Shown here piece after piece: positions 1 to 9,002 of a stretch of 64,000 bases of DNA (positions are counted from its first letter, which is position 1; each line of letters begins with the position of its first letter). Under the pieces are notes generated by a model. It made no database searches and was not told the DNA's origin. It saw only the letters and a list, made by a program, of their open reading frames with translations. The stretch lies in contig JADJFV010000008.1 in NCBI GenBank assembly GCA_016708435.1, positions 133,501-197,500 on the forward strand. Reading direction: 5' to 3'. This DNA is from Leptospiraceae bacterium (GTDB lineage: Bacteria > Spirochaetota > Leptospiria > Leptospirales > Leptospiraceae). The position numbers and the translations under genes are program-made.

Positions 1-749
1 TCTGGAAAGAATCCTTTGAGAATTGTTTTGTAAATTTCGAACATAGTTTGTCGATTTAATAAAGCATATCTTTGTGCCCAGAATAAATCTCTTCGGTAAG
101 ACTCCATCTCAGGTGTATTAGCTAGAAATACAGCGAGGTCGCGATCCGGTAAATAAGTATTATGCGACAATTTCTTTGCTACGCTGATATGAATTTCGGC
201 GAGCGTCTTACCGATATTTCGCGATCCAGAGTGAAGCATCATCCAGACAGTATTTTGCGTATCTAAACAAAGCTCGATAAAATGATTTCCGCCACCGAGA
301 GTTCCACATTGATACACAGCTTTTGATTCTAGTTTCATGACTTTCGGGTGAAGAGAACGGAATTCGGCAAACAACGAGTTTGTCCTACTTTGCACTTTGG
401 GCTGCTTGTGCTCGTTAAATCCGACTGGAATTTTTTGTTCAATTTTATTTCGAATTTCAGTTAGGCTATCGGGTAACGCATCTGATTTTAGGTTTGTCCG
501 AATCGCACCCATTCCACAACCGATATCAACGCCAACAGCTGCGGGGCTAATGGCATCTTTCATTGCTATCACTGATCCGACTGTTGCACCAATTCCAAAG
601 TGAACGTCTGGCATAACGGCAACATGATGGAAAACCCACGGAAGACTCGCGATATTTTTGAGCTGAGTCAATGCCTCTGACTCTACATCGTCCAATTTTG
701 TCCAAAGTTTTACTGGAACGGTTTTGCCTTGTAATTCAGAAATTGCCAT
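1..749 (-). CDS. rtcB: RtcB family RNA-splicing ligase, 5' part (runs off the window start)
   Basis: My reading of the minus strand from the ATG at 749 gives about 249 residues of RtcB, the GTP-dependent ligase that joins 3'-phosphate or cyclic-phosphate RNA ends to 5'-OH ends in RNA repair. Diagnostic motifs are MPDVHFGIGATVGSV near residue 50, GVDIGCGMGA near residue 75 (metal-binding Asp/Cys) and GGGNHFIEL near residue 153 (metal-binding His). A good ribosome site (AGGAGATCC) precedes the start. It lies 14 bp behind a small membrane protein gene and folC, so it is probably the last of a three-gene unit. The C-terminal part with the GMP-linked histidine lies outside the window. Confidence 0.93.
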   Translation of the reverse strand, partial: MAISELQGKTVPVKLWTKLDDVESEALTQLKNIASLPWVFHHVAVMPDVHFGIGATVGSVIAMKDAISPAAVGVDIGCGMGAIRTNLKSDALPDSLTEIRNKIEQKIPVGFNEHKQPKVQSRTNSLFAEFRSLHPKVMKLESKAVYQCGTLGGGNHFIELCLDTQNTVWMMLHSGSRNIGKTLAEIHISVAKKLSHNTYLPDRDLAVFLANTPEMESYRRDLFWAQRYALLNRQTMFEIYKTILKGFFP

Positions 750-763
750 TTGGATCTCCTTGT

Positions 764-1060
764 TTAAAATTCATAAAGCCATAAATAAATGGAAAGAACA
801 ATTGCTGTAATGATTAAACCATAAAAGAACGCCTTAAAAATAAATTCAATCTGAATACTAAATTCTTCGATAGAGGCTTGCTTTTCTTGGTAGGTTAATG
901 TTTTTTTATGACGAATAGAATTTCCCTCTTTTGTAAAAATTAAGTGTTTAAGGAATATTCCCACTAGAAACATGATGATGAAAGCTAGAACGAGTGGAAA
1001 TATGTATAGAAAAATCCATGTCGATAGATGAATAAAAAAAAGGGAAATGCTAAAATTCAT
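764..1060 (-). CDS. small membrane protein of unknown function, two transmembrane segments
   Basis: 98 residues with a strongly hydrophobic N-terminal half (about residues 5-38) and a second hydrophobic segment at about 74-95, joined by a charged cytosol-like stretch. I do not recognise a family. It overlaps the 3' end of folC by 11 bp and is followed 14 bp later by rtcB on the same strand, so it is likely co-transcribed with both. The overlap and good codon continuity make it a probable real gene. Confidence 0.65.
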   Translation of the reverse strand: MNFSISLFFIHLSTWIFLYIFPLVLAFIIMFLVGIFLKHLIFTKEGNSIRHKKTLTYQEKQASIEEFSIQIEFIFKAFFYGLIITAIVLSIYLWLYEF

Positions 1061-2225
1061 TTTGTTTGATCGGATGATACAATCTAAAACTTCCTAAAAT
1101 CAAACAGGCACTTTGAGTTATAGACTGAATCAATTGGTCTTCTGGTATTCTAATAATTTTCGAATGGTGGATACTTTCGTTATTCCACGTATCTCCATTA
1201 ATTTGAAAAACCTTTTGCACCAACGAATCATTGACTAAAACTTCTAATATTTTCTTGGAGTCTTTGTCTTTGAGGGAGCCAAAGTAGATGTTCCAATTTT
1301 TTTCGTGCGGATAAAGAGCTTTCAAGGATTGGAGTATATACTGTGCTGCAGAAGGATTGTGTCCTGTATCAAATAATAGGATTGGATTCTTGCGGAGAAT
1401 CTGCATTCGCCCCGGAATATTGTGGATAAGATCGATTGCCTCTTCTTTGATGAGAGGCTGATTCTTTCTAGCTAAGATATGGTTAACGATAAATAGCGCA
1501 AACTCTTTATTAAACGAAAGATAGTCTTTTTGGACTTGGTGGGGGGATACAATTAACTCAATGTTGTTTGCATTGCAAAAAGATTCAATGATTTTTAATT
1601 TGTATTCTTCCTGTAAGAATGTAAAAAGGATTTTTGTGTTATTACCAATAATTTTTAATTTTTCTAAGAGAATTTTTTCTTCCGTATTACCAAGAATTTC
1701 TGTGTGATCTAAACTAACTTCGGTTAATACAACTATGTTTGGATTGACTAACTTTGTTGCATCAAGTCGTCCACCAAGTCCGGCTTCATAAATCTCCGTC
1801 TTACATCCGTTATCCTTAAAAAAAAGAATCGAAAGAAAAGTAAAAAATTCAAAATAGGAAAGAGTTTTTAATCTTTCGATTTCTTCTTTGGCGAATGTAT
1901 TTAATTTATGATTCATCCATTCATCTGAAATCATATCTCCATTTACCTGTATCCGCTCGTTTTGTATTATTAAATGTGGAGATGTATAAAGTCCTACTGG
2001 AGAACAGTTTTCTAAAGTCAAAAATAGCTGACTCAATGAGAAAGCAGTGGAACCTTTCCCATTTGTTCCGACTAGTGAAATACGAAGAGTATTCTCATTT
2101 GTTTTTAACAGATCAAAACTATCCAAAACGGATATAAATTCATCTAGAGAATAATCCTTGAATACATTGAAATTTCTGGTTTTTTCTAGGTTTGTTAAAC
2201 TGGACAAAAATTGATTTATATTCAA
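1050..2225 (-). CDS. folC: bifunctional folylpolyglutamate / dihydrofolate synthase
   Basis: 391 residues of the Mur-ligase-like FolC family, which adds glutamate to tetrahydrofolates (and, in many bacteria, to dihydropteroate) using ATP. The P-loop is GTNGKGSTAFSLSQ at about residues 53-66. The family motif YTSPHL follows near residue 80, YEAGLGGRLDATKLV near 144, and the C-terminal domain motif FDTGHNPSAAQ near 290. Length is normal for the family (about 400-430) or slightly short. The start is a TTG preceded by an AAAGGG-type ribosome site. It is first in a minus-strand unit with the 98-residue membrane protein and rtcB. Confidence 0.92.
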   Translation of the reverse strand: MNINQFLSSLTNLEKTRNFNVFKDYSLDEFISVLDSFDLLKTNENTLRISLVGTNGKGSTAFSLSQLFLTLENCSPVGLYTSPHLIIQNERIQVNGDMISDEWMNHKLNTFAKEEIERLKTLSYFEFFTFLSILFFKDNGCKTEIYEAGLGGRLDATKLVNPNIVVLTEVSLDHTEILGNTEEKILLEKLKIIGNNTKILFTFLQEEYKLKIIESFCNANNIELIVSPHQVQKDYLSFNKEFALFIVNHILARKNQPLIKEEAIDLIHNIPGRMQILRKNPILLFDTGHNPSAAQYILQSLKALYPHEKNWNIYFGSLKDKDSKKILEVLVNDSLVQKVFQINGDTWNNESIHHSKIIRIPEDQLIQSITQSACLILGSFRLYHPIKQNEF

Positions 2226-2422
2226 TTGCGATTTCCCTTTCTTTTAAGGATAATACTAATTATACCGTGATTATGTAAACACAAATTGCACACGTTCGCA
2301 ATTGTAATCTGTAAGAGCACTCTCAAATACCTAGAGAAACTAGACGGAAGAAAAATCTGCTCTAACACGTAGATTTACAATAATTTACCGCACAAAAGAT
2401 TAGTTTTTAACCTAATCAAGAT

Positions 2423-2941
2423 ATGAGAGGAAGAATTTTTTATCCTAAAGATCAAATCAATGAATGCAAAGAGTTTCCATCAAAGACAACAAGCTCAACT
2501 CTTTTAATTCCTGCGCGTAATATGGAGTTGTATCTTACTAGATTAGAAGATTTTGAAAATAGTCCCACAGACTATCTAACCTACTTACTTAAAAGTTATG
2601 GGTTCTGGATTCGCAATGGTATACTGGCTAAAAACTCAAAATTGGAAACGGCTTACCAAGAAGAAGGATTGGATTTGCAAAGAGTTGATTTTGTCCCTAA
2701 AGGAGAGGACTGGGCTGAGTTGAAATGTTTGAGAACTTTTTTGAATCGTAGTATGACTTGGATTTTCGTTCAACTTTTACTCCTAGACTCATTAGAAATT
2801 GCCAAACATCTTCCTGAAAAGTTAGCCGACTTTGTAGTTCCGAAGATATCCCAGTTTCGAGTAATGGTAAAAGTCATTTTATCGAGAAAGTTGCCTCTTT
2901 ATACTAGAATTTTACGGCATACAAGAGATAAGGCAGGATAA
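2423..2941 (+). CDS. DUF1564 family protein (Leptospira-lineage family)
   Basis: 172 residues. The core pattern (STLLIPARNMELY, then YLTYLLKSYGFWIRNGIL, then LDLQRVDFVPKGEDWAEL, then SMTWIFVQLLLLD) matches what I remember of DUF1564, a multi-copy family of unknown function in Leptospira. The arrangement looks helical and might fold like a ribbon-helix-helix regulator, but that is a guess. The gene stands alone between folC (divergent) and a nitroreductase (convergent). Family assignment is from memory and unchecked; it is useful as a lineage marker. Confidence 0.7.
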   Translation: MRGRIFYPKDQINECKEFPSKTTSSTLLIPARNMELYLTRLEDFENSPTDYLTYLLKSYGFWIRNGILAKNSKLETAYQEEGLDLQRVDFVPKGEDWAELKCLRTFLNRSMTWIFVQLLLLDSLEIAKHLPEKLADFVVPKISQFRVMVKVILSRKLPLYTRILRHTRDKAG

Positions 2942-3016
2942 CAAAAAGATTCTTCTGATTAAACTTCCTTCTTCCACAAAAAACTTTCATCTCACTAGCG
3001 ATAGCGATCAAGCCGT

Positions 3017-3067
3017 GGTCTCTTATTACTTGTTTTGATTTATACAAATTCTAGAGGCTAAGAGACC
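3017..3067. repeat. inverted repeat between convergent genes
   Basis: The 9-bp arms GGTCTCTTA (3017-3025) and TAAGAGACC (3059-3067) are perfect inverted copies around a 33-bp loop, lying between the ends of the DUF1564 gene and the nitroreductase gene. There is no clear T-run, so a terminator role is only possible. Confidence 0.4.
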
Positions 3068-3172
3068 GTAGGTGCGAGCGCGGTCGATGGTTCGACTTCG
3101 TTAAACTATTGACTTAGCTCTTGACAGATTTGCAAGTCGAATCAGCGAATCGCCCAGAATAATAGTTAGAAG

Positions 3173-3955
3173 CTAACTTTGTTTTATCCCTCCATAGTAA
3201 TTCCAACTTACTAATTCTTCAAAGCTTCGTCTCTCATCGGAAACCCAATCGATTGTATTTCGTTTTCCATCCTGATTGATATAGCCTAAGCGGTAAACAG
3301 CCATTAACTCATGCGTGTCGGGAACTTTTAATATTCTTAATATTTTTTCCCAATTCTCTGGAATCTCCATTGGCGTGGATACGAACTGTAAGCCTATTCC
3401 GAGAGAAGTAGCTGTTAACCAGATATTCTGTAATGCTGCTCCCATTGAGATGAGTGAATAGATTCCTGATTTTTCGCCTGGCTTGTATTCTTCTTTTCTT
3501 AGCATAAATCCAAGAAGGAGAGGGGATTCTGATACGATTTTTTTTGCATCTTTGCCCAGTATATTAGGCACACGTAGGAAGTTTAGAAATTTTACTCCAT
3601 CGTCTCCGAATATTTTTGAAATAAATGGTCGAAGGATTGTTGGAATTTTATCAATGAAAATTCCGGACTTTGTTTCTTCGATTTCCGATTTCGAGAAGCG
3701 AAAGTATTTGAGGTAACGTTTGAAGAAAACACCTTTCGATATGAGTTGATTCATGGACTCTCCTGCAATTACTCCAATCTCTTTTCTTACTTTTTCATCT
3801 GTCACTAAAATGAAATCCCAAGGTTGACTGTTGAAATGCGATGGCGCTCGGTTTGCTGCCGTAATGATTTCGCGAATGTCTTCTTCTCTCAATGGTTCGT
3901 TTTTGAATGCTTTGTTTGTTGTTTTTCTTCGAATAATACTTTCTCTTAATTCCAT
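3173..3955 (-). CDS. nitroreductase family oxidoreductase
   Basis: 260 residues of the FMN-dependent nitroreductase fold, which uses NAD(P)H to reduce nitro groups, quinones or other substrates. The N-terminal FMN-binding signature RRKTTNKAF occurs near residue 10 and RAPSHFNSQPWDFILV near residues 36-51. A mid segment AALQNIWLTATSLGIGLQF near 173-191 fits the dimer and cofactor region, and the C-terminus has the usual LGY. A roughly 60-residue insertion (about 75-140) makes it larger than minimal members. The physiological substrate cannot be told. It is monocistronic, convergent with the DUF1564 gene and divergent from lpxA. Confidence 0.85.
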   Translation of the reverse strand: MELRESIIRRKTTNKAFKNEPLREEDIREIITAANRAPSHFNSQPWDFILVTDEKVRKEIGVIAGESMNQLISKGVFFKRYLKYFRFSKSEIEETKSGIFIDKIPTILRPFISKIFGDDGVKFLNFLRVPNILGKDAKKIVSESPLLLGFMLRKEEYKPGEKSGIYSLISMGAALQNIWLTATSLGIGLQFVSTPMEIPENWEKILRILKVPDTHELMAVYRLGYINQDGKRNTIDWVSDERRSFEELVSWNYYGGIKQS

Positions 3956-4046
3956 TCTTGATTCTTTCTTTTGAAAACATTGTAAGTCAACGAATAAAAC
4001 TGTAAATTTACTTGAAGAATTTTAGCATGTTTAGAATTCTATTTTT

Positions 4047-4832
4047 ATGAAAATACATCCAACAGCTATCATTGATCCAAAGGCGGAACTGCATGAATCG
4101 GTAGAAGTAGGTCCCTACTCAATCATCGAAGGCGATGTGCAAATTGGAGAAGGTTCCTGGATTGAAAGCTGTGTTAGAATTTATTCTGGCACACGCATGG
4201 GAAAGTTTAACAAGATTCATCACACAGCAGTCATCGGTGGTCTCCCCCAAGATATTAGTTTTAAGGCAGAGACAAAAACGTATACTCAGATTGGTGACTA
4301 CAATACATTTCGGGAAGGAATCATCATTCATAGGGCAACGAAAGATGGTGGGGCTACAAGTTTTGGAAATCGAAATTATCTTATGGGGCAAACACATATT
4401 GCTCACGATTGTTCTATGGGAGATGATAATATTCTTGTATTAAATGGACAGATTGCCGGACATTGTCATATCGGTAATAAAGTTTTTATCTCTGGTCTTG
4501 TAGGTATTCACCAGTTTTGCAATGTTGGTGACTATTCAATGTTAGCCGGATGTTCTAAAATAGTAAAAGATGTTCCTCCTTTCGTTACGATCGACGGGAA
4601 TCCTGCTACTGTAATTGGTCTAAATTCTGTTGGTTTAAAACGAGCAGGATTTTCAAGCGATATCAGGAATAAAATCAAACATGCATACAAAATTCTTTAT
4701 CATTCTAAGATGAACATTAAGCAGGCATTAGCGGCACTTAAATCCGAAAATGATCCAAGTCCGGAAGTGCAATATATTATTCGTTTTTTTGAAACTAGTG
4801 AAAGAGGAGTTACCGATCATCGGGAAATATGA
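4047..4832 (+). CDS. lpxA: acyl-ACP--UDP-N-acetylglucosamine O/N-acyltransferase (lipid A synthesis, step 1)
   Basis: 261 residues, the usual length of LpxA, a cytosolic trimeric left-handed beta-helix enzyme that acylates UDP-GlcNAc (or its 3-amino form, as is known for Leptospira lipid A) from acyl-ACP. Hexapeptide repeats run through the first two thirds. GGLPQDISFK (about 64-73) and THIAHDC (116-122) are family hallmarks, and H120 is the expected catalytic base. The last 60 residues form the helical C-terminus. No clear Shine-Dalgarno site is visible. It overlaps galE by 4 bp (ATGA), so the two are translationally coupled. An O- versus N-acyl preference cannot be decided here. Confidence 0.93.
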   Translation: MKIHPTAIIDPKAELHESVEVGPYSIIEGDVQIGEGSWIESCVRIYSGTRMGKFNKIHHTAVIGGLPQDISFKAETKTYTQIGDYNTFREGIIIHRATKDGGATSFGNRNYLMGQTHIAHDCSMGDDNILVLNGQIAGHCHIGNKVFISGLVGIHQFCNVGDYSMLAGCSKIVKDVPPFVTIDGNPATVIGLNSVGLKRAGFSSDIRNKIKHAYKILYHSKMNIKQALAALKSENDPSPEVQYIIRFFETSERGVTDHREI

Positions 4833-5800
4833 GATTAATCGTCACCGGGGGAGCCGGTTATATAGGCAGTCACATCGTATGCGAGTTAAACGCTCGCACA
4901 AAACATGAAGTAGTCGTTGTAGATTCAATGGAAAAAGGTTCTGAAGTAAACTTATTTCCTCAAAATGAATTTATCAAGGGAGATATTGCGGATGACGCTA
5001 TTCTAAAGAAAATCTTTTCTAAGAAAGTAGACGCAGTATTTCATTTTGCCGCATGGAAAGGAGCAGGGGAGTCAATGATTCTTCCTGAAAAGTATTCCAT
5101 CAATAATCTAAACGGAACCTTGAAACTTCTAACAGCTATGTCAGAAAACAATTGTAAGAAATTTATCTTCTCTTCTTCTGCCGCCGTTTATGGTGCTCCT
5201 GTTTATCTTCCTATTGATGAAAAGCATCCTTTGAACCAAGAGAACTATTACGGTTATACCAAAGTAGCCATTGAAGAAAATCTCAAATGGTATGATAAAT
5301 TAAGAGGAATGAAATTTGCCGCCTTACGCTATTTTAACGCTGCTGGCTATGATACACAGGGTAGAGTGCGTGGTCTAGAAAGAACTCCTGCTAATCTACT
5401 TCCTATTATTATGGAAACAGCTTCTGGTATGCGTGAGAGTTTTGAAATTTTCGGCGAAGACTATGATACTCCCGATGGAACCTGTGTCAGAGATTATATT
5501 CATGTTAGTGATCTTGCACTGGCTCATCTATTGAGTCTTGATTATATTATTGCCAATGAGAGTTCAATCACCATTAACCTCGGCTCCGAAAACGGCTACT
5601 CCGTAAAAGAAATCACTTCTATGGCAGAGCAAGTAGTAGGAAGACCAATTCCTCATAAGATTGGAGCTCGTCGTCCAGGAGATCCAGCAAAGCTTCTTGC
5701 TTCTTCTGCAAAAGCACGCGAACTCTTAAATTGGAAACCGGTATTCAGTGATTCCAAGACTCTTATAGAATCTATGTGGAATGTCTATCCTAGAGGATAA
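4829..5800 (+). CDS. galE: UDP-glucose 4-epimerase family (NAD-dependent sugar-nucleotide epimerase)
   Basis: 323 residues of the extended short-chain dehydrogenase family. The NAD-binding GGAGYIGSHI is at residues 7-16, and the catalytic triad region shows SSSAAVYG near 115 and YYGYTK near 141 (Tyr and Lys). The C-terminal substrate region has ARRPGDPAKL near 282, typical of GalE. It interconverts UDP-Glc and UDP-Gal (or the GlcNAc forms) for surface polysaccharide. Coupling to lpxA by a 4-bp overlap fits a role in envelope sugar supply. The exact substrate is inferred from the family only. Confidence 0.9.
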   Translation: MRLIVTGGAGYIGSHIVCELNARTKHEVVVVDSMEKGSEVNLFPQNEFIKGDIADDAILKKIFSKKVDAVFHFAAWKGAGESMILPEKYSINNLNGTLKLLTAMSENNCKKFIFSSSAAVYGAPVYLPIDEKHPLNQENYYGYTKVAIEENLKWYDKLRGMKFAALRYFNAAGYDTQGRVRGLERTPANLLPIIMETASGMRESFEIFGEDYDTPDGTCVRDYIHVSDLALAHLLSLDYIIANESSITINLGSENGYSVKEITSMAEQVVGRPIPHKIGARRPGDPAKLLASSAKARELLNWKPVFSDSKTLIESMWNVYPRG

Positions 5801-5814
5801 CGGCTTATTTCATT

Positions 5815-5874
5815 CCCGAAATTCCACCCTTCGCTTGGCGGTTGCGTGAGCGAAGCGAAGGGTGGAATTTCGGG
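5815..5874. repeat. perfect 22-bp inverted repeat after galE
   Basis: Arms 5815-5836 and 5853-5874 are exact reverse complements (22 of 22), beginning CCCGAAATTCC on the left, around a 16-bp loop that itself contains GAGCGAAGCG-type repeats. It lies between convergent genes. It may terminate transcription from both sides, but there is no strong U-tract and the stem is GC-rich for this genome, so a mobile palindromic element is equally possible. Confidence 0.7.
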
Positions 5875-5925
5875 GGTGACAGATAAAATAATTTCCTTAT
5901 ATTCGAGTTCACATTATCGACTAAA

Positions 5926-6396
5926 CTATAAAGAATTCCAATTTTCTAATTTCTTAATGAATTCAATGATTTTTGCTTCTTTTGCAAACGTGGATTCATC
6001 TAAATCACCTAGGGTGTAAACGATTTTCGATTTATCCTTTGCGCCTATTTGAATATTCAATTCGTTAAAACTAATTCCCACATTATTCTTTGTATCTTCA
6101 TCTAGTTCTTTGCTTACGCCTAACGCATCAAAATCTTGAAGAGAATTCAAAAACTTCAAAGCTTTATCCTTCGGTATGAGATCGTCTATGACTTTCTTGT
6201 CTTGTGCTTCGCCTGCTATGAATTTACCTTCATAAGAATAATGAATACGAAGACAATTTCCTTCGTTGTTTAACACTATGCTCAAGTTAAATTGATACGG
6301 CGGAGAAACAGGACCCGATGATTCCTCCAATTCAATTTTCACTGAAACTAAATTTCCGTTTTCATCGATTAAGTTATTTCTTTTTACTTCTGACAT
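5926..6396 (-). CDS. hypothetical protein
   Basis: About 156 residues from the internal ATG at 6396, which has a better ribosome site (GGAAAAGAAAG) than the upstream ATG at 6414. No signal peptide or membrane segment is visible, and composition is that of a cytosolic alpha/beta protein. I recognise no family. It follows the papain-like protease gene at 6525-8060 on the same strand at 128 bp downstream, so they could share transcription. Confidence 0.6.
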   Translation of the reverse strand: MSEVKRNNLIDENGNLVSVKIELEESSGPVSPPYQFNLSIVLNNEGNCLRIHYSYEGKFIAGEAQDKKVIDDLIPKDKALKFLNSLQDFDALGVSKELDEDTKNNVGISFNELNIQIGAKDKSKIVYTLGDLDESTFAKEAKIIEFIKKLENWNSL

Positions 6397-6524
6397 TCTT
6401 TCTTTTCCTTTCAATACTCACTGATCTGCCCAAAAAAGCATCAGAGTTGCGGTAATTCATTATTTACTCCAACTAGCTAGAAATAAATAACAAATCCCGG
6501 CAACTCTATCTTATACTACAATGC

Positions 6525-8060
6525 TCAGCCCGAAATAAATGCTGCAAAACAAGGAGACGATTCCATCAAAGCTTTCTTTGCGATGTAACAGTATCCTTTA
6601 TCGCCCCATTCTACTCCCCAGGAGTTTTTCACGATAAAATAGTTTCCGATATACCCAACAATTAACATTGAGTGACATCCATGCTTGCCGGAAGGCGCTT
6701 CTGCTTGTCGTAAAATTCCATCTCTACTAATTTTTTGAAATTCAGTTCCTGTGTTCATGTAAAATTCAACAGGTATTCCTTTCGAGAGTAATTTTTTTAG
6801 GTCTTCAATTCCAACATTCGCCGGCTTTAACTTGATCTTGTATTTTGCCGCGTCTGCATTCATTTCTTCTTCACTTACTTTTGGTTTTTTGTCATCGTTA
6901 GACCATAGTTTCGCACTGCAAATTCCATATTTAAGTAAATTCTTCAGTGGCTCAATGTTACCAGGAGTTCCATCGGCAGCAGCATGAGCTTTTTCGTAAC
7001 TAGTGAATTTTCCAAGCAATTTATGTGTGCGCAACATTGTATAGTTGGTAGAGAGTTCTTCATGCTGTTTGTTAGCCATTATCCGCAGCATTTCAAAAGC
7101 ATGTGTCATCGCATATGCCTTACAACGTCCGGTTTGTTTTTGATTTCCAATTGGAGAGCAATATTTTCTTAGATCCACAATGTCTTTCGGATCAACGTTT
7201 TTTAATTCGTCTGGAAGTTCTTGTGGTTTTGGTATTTTATCTGTTCTAGGAGGATCGACAATGTGAATATTTTTTGTATTGAAATCTTTTCCGAAAACGA
7301 GTAGCAAGATAGCAAGAGCTTCTGGTGTTAAGAATCCCAGTGGGCTAACTTCGCTACCATTTTTATAGAATTTGATTGTATCATAAGAGGCAGCACTTGG
7401 ACTTTCAGCGGCTAATTTATCTTGATAACTACTAACCATTTGTTCTTCCACTGGTTCATATCCATCTTCAGTCATCCAATCATCAAATGATTCACCAAAG
7501 TGTTCGTTATCCGCAAATACTTTTCCGCCAAATTCTTCATAATCTTCTTGTGACCAATCCCCGTTATCCTCTTCTAGCCATTCGTCCTCTAATTCGTAAT
7601 CGGAGGCTGTGGAAAATGCGTCATCATCGTCACCAAGATCATAGTCTAATTCTTCTCCATCATCTTCAGGCTCTTCTTCATCGGATTCTTCTTCCTCTGA
7701 ATCCTCTTCTGCCTCTTCTTGTTCTTCGGAATTCTCATCTGATTCATCTGTTTCGTCAGATTCTTCTTCCTCCTCCTCCGAACTCTCTTCTTCTTCTTCC
7801 TGTTCTTCTGAATCCTCTTCCGGTTCATCGGACTCTTCTTCACCTTCTGTATCGTCAGATTCTTCTTCGCCTTCCTCGTCTGACTCTTCCTCTACTGATT
7901 CGTCGGATTCCTCTGTATCTTCTTCTCCGGAATCTTCTTCAGTATCGTCTGAGCCTTCATTGTCATCATCTTCTTCGTCAACGGCAAAGAGTTGAAGATC
8001 AATTGCATATATTGAATGTAAAACGTTTTCATTTTCTAAATCTATTAATGTTTTTGTCAT
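6525..8060 (-). CDS. papain-like (C1) cysteine protease with a long acidic Glu/Ser/Asp-rich N-terminal region
   Basis: 511 residues from the ATG at 8060, chosen over the ATG at 8093 because GGAG precedes it. After a short start segment, residues about 27-140 are almost only Glu, Asp and Ser, a disordered low-complexity tract. A linker follows, then a C1 peptidase domain from about residue 293. Catalytic residues are visible: Q307 and C313 (NQKQTGRCKAYA), H463 (GCHSMLIVGY) and N479 (VKNSWG). No signal peptide is seen, so a cytosolic location is inferred. A second protease of this kind lies at 10362-11681 with its acidic stretch at the other end. Substrate and role are unknown. Confidence 0.85.
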   Translation of the reverse strand: MTKTLIDLENENVLHSIYAIDLQLFAVDEEDDDNEGSDDTEEDSGEEDTEESDESVEEESDEEGEEESDDTEGEEESDEPEEDSEEQEEEEESSEEEEEESDETDESDENSEEQEEAEEDSEEEESDEEEPEDDGEELDYDLGDDDDAFSTASDYELEDEWLEEDNGDWSQEDYEEFGGKVFADNEHFGESFDDWMTEDGYEPVEEQMVSSYQDKLAAESPSAASYDTIKFYKNGSEVSPLGFLTPEALAILLLVFGKDFNTKNIHIVDPPRTDKIPKPQELPDELKNVDPKDIVDLRKYCSPIGNQKQTGRCKAYAMTHAFEMLRIMANKQHEELSTNYTMLRTHKLLGKFTSYEKAHAAADGTPGNIEPLKNLLKYGICSAKLWSNDDKKPKVSEEEMNADAAKYKIKLKPANVGIEDLKKLLSKGIPVEFYMNTGTEFQKISRDGILRQAEAPSGKHGCHSMLIVGYIGNYFIVKNSWGVEWGDKGYCYIAKKALMESSPCFAAFISG

Positions 8061-8349
8061 AATCTCCATTTTTCCTACGGAATTTGTAATCAATTGAATC
8101 TGCTTATCAAAAAAGATTTTATCAGACCAATGATTAATAATATTTTTGCTTTCTAAAATTAGTCAGTAAAAAGAATACAATTTAATGAATGATATTCATG
8201 TCTCTTTTTTTTTATAATTTCTAATTCTTTTTAAGGAGTTATTTTATATTAGCCGCTAATTCTATTATTAGAAAATGATTTACCTGAGATAAAAGTATTG
8301 CAAATTGAACGATAATTTAAAATAAAGGGAGAAATACTTTATATTAATC

Positions 8350-8541
8350 ATGATTTCTTTTTTAATTCTTTTTATTTGTATTTCTATTGGTGCCTTAGTT
8401 GGTTTCTTTGGACCGTTTCTAATTGCACAGTTTGATGAAAATCCTGCATGGGGATTTGTTCCAATGATAACGATTCCAGTTGGTATGGGAATAGGACTTG
8501 TTATTGGTATAATTATTATTATCCTCAAATATTTTTGTTGA
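8350..8541 (+). CDS. small hydrophobic protein, two transmembrane segments
   Basis: 63 residues made of two hydrophobic segments (about 2-25 and 38-60) around a short loop NPAW. A weak GGGAGA site lies 20 bp upstream, which is too far to be convincing. It lies between the divergent acidic protease gene and the 107-residue type gene downstream. No family is recognised, and it may be spurious. Confidence 0.4.
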   Translation: MISFLILFICISIGALVGFFGPFLIAQFDENPAWGFVPMITIPVGMGIGLVIGIIIIILKYFC

Positions 8542-8596
8542 CCGAACTACTTATTTTTTATTCCATTCGATTATTCAGAAATAAATGGAGAGAACT

Positions 8597-8908
8597 ATGA
8601 AATTTTCATCGCCCATTCTAAAAAGAGCTATTAAAGCGGATAAAACTAAATTGCCGGAATTACTCAAGATGATAAAAAAAACTGAGAATCCTTTTCTTAT
8701 AGTTTCAGAAAGTGAAATGAATTACATTCAAGTATTCTGGACATCTAAGGGATATATTGTTGAATACCAAGAAGGTAGTATAAAAAAACACTTCGAGTCA
8801 GTTGAAAAAGTCACAATGACAGAAGCTAGAAAATCTATAGAGCTTTATATGGATGGTGACAAGTCTTGGAAAGATAGAATCGAATATGTTAAAATGAAAG
8901 TTCAGTAG
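8597..8908 (+). CDS. small cytosolic protein of unknown function, immunity-like pattern
   Basis: 103 residues from the ATG at 8597, preceded by GGAGAG at good spacing; the upstream ATG at 8585 lacks a site. The sequence has the pattern FLIVSESEMNYIQVF, then VEYQEGS..HF, then a C-terminal MDGDKSWKDRIEY. It reminds me of small proteins often found beside polymorphic toxins, but I cannot name a family with certainty and see no toxin next to it. Charged, no membrane segment. Confidence 0.55.
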   Translation: MKFSSPILKRAIKADKTKLPELLKMIKKTENPFLIVSESEMNYIQVFWTSKGYIVEYQEGSIKKHFESVEKVTMTEARKSIELYMDGDKSWKDRIEYVKMKVQ

Positions 8909-9002
8909 CCTAATGCATTGCGCTTTCATCAAAACTTTTAATAGGAGTAATATACATGTATAATCAATTGACTTTCAATAGGAATCTAAAAAGGTAAGCG
9001 AT

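Noticed and set aside
7487..8062. Plus-strand 191-residue frame over the acidic tract
   Set aside because: Antisense shadow of Glu/Asp/Ser codons giving Leu/His/Arg-rich nonsense.
8061..8349. Possible gene in the gap between the acidic protease and the 63-residue frame
   Set aside because: AT-rich region with stops in all frames and no ribosome site.
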